The notes under the pieces: model-generated
Seen by the model: the letters and a program-made list of their open reading frames with translations, nothing else
The model's database searches: none
Told to the model about the DNA's origin: nothing
Program-made: the position numbers and the translations under genes
Shown here: positions 7,101 to 10,290 of the stretch, in pieces
Layout of the letters: each line of letters begins with the position of its first letter
How positions within the stretch are numbered: the stretch's first letter is position 1
NCBI GenBank assembly: GCA_959018045.1
Contig: CAUEJN010000035.1
Span: 1 to 10,290, forward strand
Direction of reading: 5' to 3'
Length of the DNA: 10,290 nucleotides
Origin: an uncultured Butyricicoccus sp.
GTDB lineage: Bacteria > Bacillota > Clostridia > Oscillospirales > Butyricicoccaceae

Positions 7101-9644
7101 GAGGTGATTTTGCAGCAGGATGAGCAAATCAGCTTTTATTTGGATTGCCCTTCGACATGTATTGAGGAATGTATCGTACTTCAACGCAACAGCGCCGGAG
7201 AACTGATAGCTATGGACGGTTCCAGCATTGCTTACAGCATGGCATCTGATCCCGTTCGGTTCACCGTTGATTACGGCCTGCGCACGCCGGATGAGCAGAA
7301 AAACTGCTATGTTGTCATCCAGTACGACGAAGACAGCGCCAGCGGTACGCCGGGCGGTATCGCCGTGGCGACACTGGACGGTTTGGCCGGGCGGACGCTG
7401 CCGACCAGCGGTGAAGAAGTCGTAACGGCGTCTATCACAGCTGCTGTCAATAAGCTCAACCTTTCGGAGCTGACCGCCATCAATGGCATGCCGCTTGCGT
7501 CCTCTGTTCCCTCCAGCCGTGTGCCGGAAGTGAAGTCTTACGACGGCAAGATCTATTTTTCCGGCGCGGATTCCATTCAGATGCAAGCATCGGTAGATCC
7601 GGGAGGGAATGATTGGTTTTATACCCGGATCACCCTCTCAAAGGACGGCCCGGATGTGAACCTGACTGATTTTTATACTGAGGTGGAACTGGGCTTCGAT
7701 TATTCGACCCTCAGCAGTGCAGGCGTTATGCGGGATGCATACGCACGGCTGATCGATGCAGACGGAACGCCACATATTGTAAACGCCTATGCGCATGCAT
7801 CTACCTCCAGCGCAAACGTATATCTGCCGGTTCAGCTGGACACCTACACAGACGCGCATGCAGCGATATTCCATAGGGGTAGTAAAGGGATTATCTATCT
7901 GTATGCAGACCTGAAGAATACCGCGGAGAAACTTTCCCGAGATACCTGCAAGCCGGTGACTTTCCTGCTGCCAGACGGCGGATCCCCGTTGGACTGCCAG
8001 CTTTCGATCACCCGGCAGGATATCGGCAGGATGCAGACGGTAGAAAACATAACGGAATTGGATTCGATCTATCTTGCCCCCGGCGTCTACGATGTGGAGC
8101 TGGACTATCGGGCCGAGGCGGACGGAACGCTTTATACCTATCAGGATCAGCTGAACATAACCGACGCCGCCGAAACGATGGTCATTTCGCTGCCCGGTTC
8201 CAGCGCCGGATTGGCACGGCGGGCCGCTCCAGAATCTGTTTCTGCCCTTAAAGTAAATTGGCCTGCAATTTTCACCGGCGCAGAGCTGTATACCCGGACA
8301 TCCTCCGGCTGGGGCGAACAGCCCGTTGCGGTACAAAACGGCGGCATTGCTGCTCTGCCGCAGGGAACGAATCAGGTGCGGCTTGCTCTGACGGGCGCAG
8401 GCTGTATGGCAGAAGTGGTCAGCGGGGTGCCGGAGGATGGCGTCCTCCAGATTGGCGACACGTTTACCGGCACGGCAGCAGCCAAAACCCAGACCTGTAC
8501 ACCAGGCGGTACACTGACGCTGCGCCTCTCTGACCTGTCCAGCGGCAGCGCCTATTTGAACGGATACCAAGCGAGTGCCGAAGGGGCGGAATTGGCCGGG
8601 ACTGTAACACTGCGCGGAAACGAAACATATACGCTCCCCGTGACAGTCTCTGATCTTTCGGAAGAGCTGAATATAACCTTGCCTCAGGAAATAACAGGGG
8701 GTTCTTATGAGTGCGCGGTCTCGCTGCTGACGGAGCAGACGATCGAGACTCCGGACGATCCGGATATCCCAGATATTCCCGAGGACCCGGACGATCCCGA
8801 CACCCCAGATACTCCAGATGAGCCCGACAATCCAGATACCCCTGATGAGCCCGACACGCCGTCCAGCAGCGGGGGCGGCGGAAGTGCGGCAAACGGTAAG
8901 CCTAACGTTGAGGTTTCCGGCACAGGCGGTACAGCGGCAGCTTCAAACAACGGTACTGTGACCATCACCCCGGACGAAGGTTATAAGATCAGTACAATCA
9001 CGGTCAACGGCGAGGAAATCGTTGTCCCATCGGACGGAAAACTGACCGGGCTTGACAGGAACGACAGGGTTGTCGTCACCTTCGAGAAAGCCGGTACAGA
9101 AGGACTGCCTGTTATCAGCACGTTTACTGATGTTGCGGCTGACGCCTGGTATGCGGATGCGGTGCAGTGGGCGGTGGAGCATGGAATCACCGGCGGAACC
9201 TCCGCCACGACATTCAGCCCTGACGCCTCCTGCACCCGCGCACAGATGGTGACCTTCCTCTGGCGGGCCGCTGGTTCCCCCAAACCCACAAAGAGCAGTA
9301 CTCCCTTCACCGATGTGGATGCGACTGCCTACTACTATGAGGCCGTGCTCTGGGCTGTGGAGCAGAACATTACATCCGGCACCAGTGCTACGACCTTCAG
9401 CCCGGATGCTGTAGTAACCCGCGGACAGACTGTCACCTTCCTGTGGCGCAACGCCGGGTCTCCTCCGACGGCCTCCGGCAGTAGCTTCACGGATGTGACG
9501 GCGGGCGCTTACTATGCAGAGGCCGTGATTTGGGCGGCCAGCGAAGGAATTACCTCCGGTACCAGTGCCATCACCTTCAGCCCAGATGCCGACTGTACTC
9601 GCGCCCAGATTGTCACTTTCCTTTGGCGCTATTGTGTAGGGTAA
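4113..9644 (+). CDS. Giant exported SLH-anchored surface protein (1843 aa)
   Basis: One uninterrupted frame; ATG 4113 is chosen over ATG 4116 because it is 10 bases from AAAAGGAG. Residues 1-31 form a signal peptide: basic HTRIRTR, a hydrophobic core, and cleavage near AFA-A. Residues about 33-280 and 745-1000 look like Ig/CARDB-type beta modules, with phrases such as VTNHSA, INTGDSDIADLGL, LAAGESITVQLVP and VSNLGSAGGWVNV. Residues about 571-609 are a glycine-rich hydrophobic stretch inside a helical region. Further beta-rich sequence runs to about 1540. A Pro/Asp linker (1547-1583) and GGGGS follow, then an InlB-like bacterial repeat (about 1597-1660, with TITPDEGYKISTITVNGE), and three SLH repeats (1671, 1732 and 1792 onward). 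SLH repeats bind pyruvylated secondary wall polymer, so the protein should display its N-terminus outward. No enzyme motif is visible; adhesion or contact function is inferred. The terminator and promoter upstream make it a separate transcript from the two-component operon. Confidence 0.92.
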   Translation: MMHTRIRTRIISTLLSAAMCLSMFPAQAFAATMEAKLQVEAETQSPIVVLGGDAETAEGAKLTLRAAEGQHIARDYDQTLYVQVTNHSAVMQKYYLSCNNEHDDLSMNFVMAGAEESPLVIEPGETQTVELSVFAQNAAATAYTVSVQSTLVTTGAEVEDASIELPFTCDPGDGQVSIEPQGAADPSTLVQTYKIINTGDSDIADLGLTLAGEDADYLRLDPLVENYPLAAGESITVQLVPDLAQMKADNKAELTGTIVPTGGVAPTVARAASSFVVQADLEQVKTISASDLALYQEGNPYYNSEYAWEKTKLTSTVGDETTDLVELSQKYYNSDDMSGVDTSEELGEVLDKLIAGDGTYDLAIQTVLQYTDEDGTQKDVDINVSSKTEIISSENATASTEPEFTYYYFEDTDTLRVEMVTYSTDVQGYNEQIAAGIAAAEEAVYVSLPDTTLLARAARAAGDVVKETCAVEFSKAGLEILGDITSSDGHVDFTSVVPEAALDKVKNLCKATAPVRTMASVLEGAASVSELVVDIGETADVWNDPDIPAADKVGYTAVVTMKHTFGNVLNTAIVTTSAGVGGLFLDGVGMVLGAALGSVAAGYISDLIDQDLELYKQLFAQLRFQSIGRQCTNRGLVSSTFKMPAYTSSGGSDALSAALEVPSIYVSSRLYDGRPYRDYYADEEFGGDEYEHHREGVTNYRLNGQTLKTQVEHGLSEAAFAELKGEAVVNALKDGAQNTLVRDYATNAGHYLVETDMNITVAPEADFELGYVSSPAELQDVRQLPDFAVFPEHIWPENAFVLDTENEVGVSVSNLGSAGGWVNVTAACNGEPLGTRENVYVAPFSSEKVIFTYAPTQEENTFTVTLARPETSVDGFQLSTEETLLTNNEASEVLYARERMVPKIISLPELVRFEEIPQYVVELEDALDVASVNVEVNGRTYAASLQQLSGDYGGNTLRAVAALDGQNVGTHRATVTVAYYATENGQTVTKELTQSAEVILQQDEQISFYLDCPSTCIEECIVLQRNSAGELIAMDGSSIAYSMASDPVRFTVDYGLRTPDEQKNCYVVIQYDEDSASGTPGGIAVATLDGLAGRTLPTSGEEVVTASITAAVNKLNLSELTAINGMPLASSVPSSRVPEVKSYDGKIYFSGADSIQMQASVDPGGNDWFYTRITLSKDGPDVNLTDFYTEVELGFDYSTLSSAGVMRDAYARLIDADGTPHIVNAYAHASTSSANVYLPVQLDTYTDAHAAIFHRGSKGIIYLYADLKNTAEKLSRDTCKPVTFLLPDGGSPLDCQLSITRQDIGRMQTVENITELDSIYLAPGVYDVELDYRAEADGTLYTYQDQLNITDAAETMVISLPGSSAGLARRAAPESVSALKVNWPAIFTGAELYTRTSSGWGEQPVAVQNGGIAALPQGTNQVRLALTGAGCMAEVVSGVPEDGVLQIGDTFTGTAAAKTQTCTPGGTLTLRLSDLSSGSAYLNGYQASAEGAELAGTVTLRGNETYTLPVTVSDLSEELNITLPQEITGGSYECAVSLLTEQTIETPDDPDIPDIPEDPDDPDTPDTPDEPDNPDTPDEPDTPSSSGGGGSAANGKPNVEVSGTGGTAAASNNGTVTITPDEGYKISTITVNGEEIVVPSDGKLTGLDRNDRVVVTFEKAGTEGLPVISTFTDVAADAWYADAVQWAVEHGITGGTSATTFSPDASCTRAQMVTFLWRAAGSPKPTKSSTPFTDVDATAYYYEAVLWAVEQNITSGTSATTFSPDAVVTRGQTVTFLWRNAGSPPTASGSSFTDVTAGAYYAEAVIWAASEGITSGTSAITFSPDADCTRAQIVTFLWRYCVG
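8751..8861 (+). repeat. Pro/Asp-rich linker repeat within the surface protein
   Basis: Residues 1547-1583 are almost entirely P, D, E, T, I and N, in overlapping PDTPDEPDNP-like units, followed by SSSGGGGS. The DNA is correspondingly repetitive (ccagatac, cccgac, gatgagcccgac). Such linkers usually span the wall polymer and hold the outer domains away from the SLH anchor. The repetition makes length variation between strains likely. Confidence 0.85.
9123..9641 (+). repeat. Three tandem SLH repeats
   Basis: Three units about 60 residues apart begin at residues 1671, 1732 and 1792. Each opens with FTDV, continues with a tyrosine-rich helix (AWYADAVQWAVEHGI, AYYYEAVLWAVEQNI, AYYAEAVIWAASEGI) and ends with GTSA.TFSPDA, TR.Q and VTFLWR. 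Three copies are the standard number for a complete SLH anchor, so the C-terminus is intact. DNA identity between units is high around the FSPDA region. Confidence 0.95.
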
Positions 9645-9702
9645 GAAATGGATGACGGAGTTAGCGGGCTTAGCGGCTCTGCCATCAAGTCTCCAATATC
9701 CC

Positions 9703-9737
9703 AAGGGCGCACTTCTATACAGGGACAAGCCCTGTAT
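9703..9737 (-). other. oriT: Origin of transfer, RSF1010/MOBQ-like nic site with adjacent hairpin
   Basis: On the minus strand an 8-bp hairpin, ATACAGGG (9737 to 9730 paired with 9724 to 9717, 5-base loop), is followed after three bases by AGTGCGCCCTT (9713-9703). The full site GAAGTGCGCCCT (9715-9704) matches 11 of 12 positions of TAAGTGCGCCCT, the nic consensus of RSF1010-type (MOBQ) relaxases. As in RSF1010, the hairpin lies on the 5' side of nic, and the gap from stem to nic is 9 bases. The predicted nick is between G at 9708 and C at 9707. The relaxase would stay on the 5' end at 9707, so DNA toward lower coordinates (the surface-protein and two-component genes) would enter the recipient first. 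Confidence 0.78.
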
Positions 9738-9758
9738 GCGTGCGCTCTGCGAGGCGGA

Positions 9759-9789
9759 CAGCCCGGACAACGAATGTCCGGGCTGTTTT
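9759..9789 (+). terminator. Hairpin with short T tract, possible terminator
   Basis: A perfect 11-bp GC-rich stem (9759-9769 with 9775-9785, loop ACGAA) is followed by TTTT (9786-9789). It begins 114 bases after the surface-protein stop and could end that transcript, though the oriT lies in between. It may equally be part of the oriT structure. The T tract is short for a strong terminator. Confidence 0.55.
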
Positions 9790-9851
9790 GCGTCACTTCG
9801 TTCCGAACAAGGAGCTGCACCCCTTGCGCCGCTGTGCGGTTATCCCTGCGC

Positions 9852-9901
9852 ACTTTGTAGGCGGTGCAATTTGCTAACGCAAACAGCACCGCCCGCAAAG
9901 T
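9852..9901. repeat. Long bulged inverted repeat in the DUF3847 leader
   Basis: Three stacked stems fold one 50-base arm. ACTTTG (9852-9857) pairs with CAAAGT (9896-9901), GGCGGTGC (9860-9867) with GCACCGCC (9886-9893), and TTTGC (9870-9874) with GCAAA (9879-9883). They are separated by two symmetric 2x2 internal loops and capped by TAAC. TTT follows. The symmetric interior loops are unusual for a plain terminator and could suit an RNA- or DNA-binding protein of the mobilization system. Confidence 0.65.
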
Positions 9902-9918
9902 TTTGAATATGTACCCTC

Positions 9919-9954
9919 AGACCGTTTGCCGATTTTTCGGTAGGCGGTCTTTTT
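9919..9954 (+). terminator. Intrinsic terminator just upstream of DUF3847 (possible attenuator)
   Basis: A 14-pair stem (9919-9932 with 9937-9950, three G-T wobbles, TTTT loop) is followed by a T4 tract (9951-9954). It sits only 20 bases before the AAGGAGG of the next gene on the same strand, with no room for a promoter between them. Transcripts reaching DUF3847 must therefore read through it, so conditional termination is likely. Confidence 0.85.
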
Positions 9955-9989
9955 ATTTCTACTCATCATTTTTAAGGAGGTCATGCACT

Positions 9990-10290
9990 ATGCCAAAACA
10001 GAAAACCATCCCGGAGCTGGACACTGAAATTGCCGCCAAGGAACACCAGCTTGCCCAGCTCCAACACAAACAGCAACAATTGGAAAACCGCCGCATCTAC
10101 TATGAGAAAGGCGACCGCCGCAAACGGGCGCACCGCCTCATTACCCGCGGCGCGGCCATCGAAAGCGTGGAGCCGCTGGTAAAGATTTTGAGCGAAACCG
10201 AGTTCTACGCCTTTGCAGAAAAAGCACTTGCGTTACAGGAGGTCAAGAGCTTGCTCATGTCCGCCGTCAATGCCCACAACGTCACCATCC
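9990..10290 (+). CDS. DUF3847-type mobilization-associated protein (partial, C-terminus beyond window)
   Basis: The start ATG 9990 lies 9 bases after a perfect AAGGAGG (9974-9980). The frame is open to the window end, giving 100 residues. Residues about 7-35 are a charged, Gln-rich coiled-coil helix (ELDTEIAAKEHQLAQLQHKQ). They are followed by DRRKRAHRLITRGAAIESVEPLV (about 44-66), which resembles the R-x-HRLI-x-RGA segment of TraD-like accessory proteins of MOBQ transfer systems. I recognise the family as DUF3847, typically encoded immediately before a MobA/MobL relaxase in mobile elements of gut Firmicutes; that relaxase would lie just past the right edge. A role in relaxosome assembly at the nearby oriT is inferred. 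Only a few C-terminal residues should be missing, judging by the family's usual length of about 110-120. Confidence 0.85.
   Translation, partial: MPKQKTIPELDTEIAAKEHQLAQLQHKQQQLENRRIYYEKGDRRKRAHRLITRGAAIESVEPLVKILSETEFYAFAEKALALQEVKSLLMSAVNAHNVTI

Larger units (their letters stand above)
9645..9989. other. Non-coding transfer/leader region
   Basis: 345 bases between the surface-protein stop and the DUF3847 start hold no credible gene. The open frames here are crossed by inverted repeats and lack ribosome-binding sites. The region contains the oriT, a perfect GC hairpin, a long bulged hairpin and a terminator-like stem, each listed separately. Confidence 0.7.

Noticed and set aside
7638..8570. 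Minus-strand open frame of 310 codons (and others inside 4394-7586)
   Set aside because: Shadows of the high-GC giant gene, with no ribosome-binding sites or protein-like sequence.
9652..9906. Plus-strand frame of 84 codons over the oriT region
   Set aside because: It crosses the oriT and two hairpins, has no ribosome-binding site, and its Cys/Pro/Leu-rich composition looks like translated structured DNA.
1..10290. CRISPR array, insertion sequence or element end (att site)
   Set aside because: No regularly spaced repeats, no transposase, and no paired direct repeats marking an element boundary. The element seems to extend past both window edges.

Overview
The window looks like part of a mobile element (an integrative mobilizable or conjugative element) from a gut-type Clostridia, most likely an Oscillospiraceae/Ruminococcaceae relative. 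This rests on the moderately high GC, the strong AGGAGG ribosome-binding sites, the S-layer-homology (SLH) repeats of the FTDV...GITSGTSATTFSPDA...TRAQ type, and two small proteins of kinds I associate with Tn1549-like and MobA/MobL-type elements of these bacteria. The species cannot be read from the sequence.

Layout. (1) 1-790, minus strand: an XRE-family repressor-like regulator, cut by the window start, with an extended -10 promoter overlapped by a perfect inverted repeat (820-840). (2) 791-1402: a long non-coding stretch. Its right half carries a 16-pair hairpin and a nested set of inverted repeats with mutually exclusive pairings, directly ahead of (3) 1403-1636, a 77-residue element-associated protein. 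(4) 1774-3791: a two-component system, with a membrane histidine kinase and a response regulator overlapping by ATGA, closed by a strong terminator (3804-3849). (5) 4113-9644: one giant gene for an exported 1843-residue protein with a signal peptide, many Ig/CARDB-like beta regions, a glycine-rich hydrophobic segment, a Pro/Asp linker, an InlB-like repeat and three C-terminal SLH repeats. Its promoter carries a 19-bp perfect inverted repeat (3864-3882), a candidate response-regulator operator. (6) 9645-9989: non-coding, with an origin of transfer of the RSF1010/MOBQ type on the minus strand (9703-9737), two further hairpins and a terminator-like hairpin. (7) 9990 to the end: a DUF3847-type protein, cut by the window end, of the kind found just upstream of MobA/MobL relaxases.

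Reading as a whole: a mobilization module (regulator, small accessory protein, oriT, DUF3847, presumably a relaxase beyond the right edge) carries a cargo of a sensor kinase, a response regulator and a very large SLH-anchored surface protein. The simplest model is that the two-component system senses an envelope or host signal and switches on the surface protein through the palindrome at 3864-3882. The protein could act in adhesion, mating contact, surface exclusion or host colonization; nothing in the sequence chooses between these. From the oriT polarity, the cargo side would enter a recipient first and the mobilization genes last.
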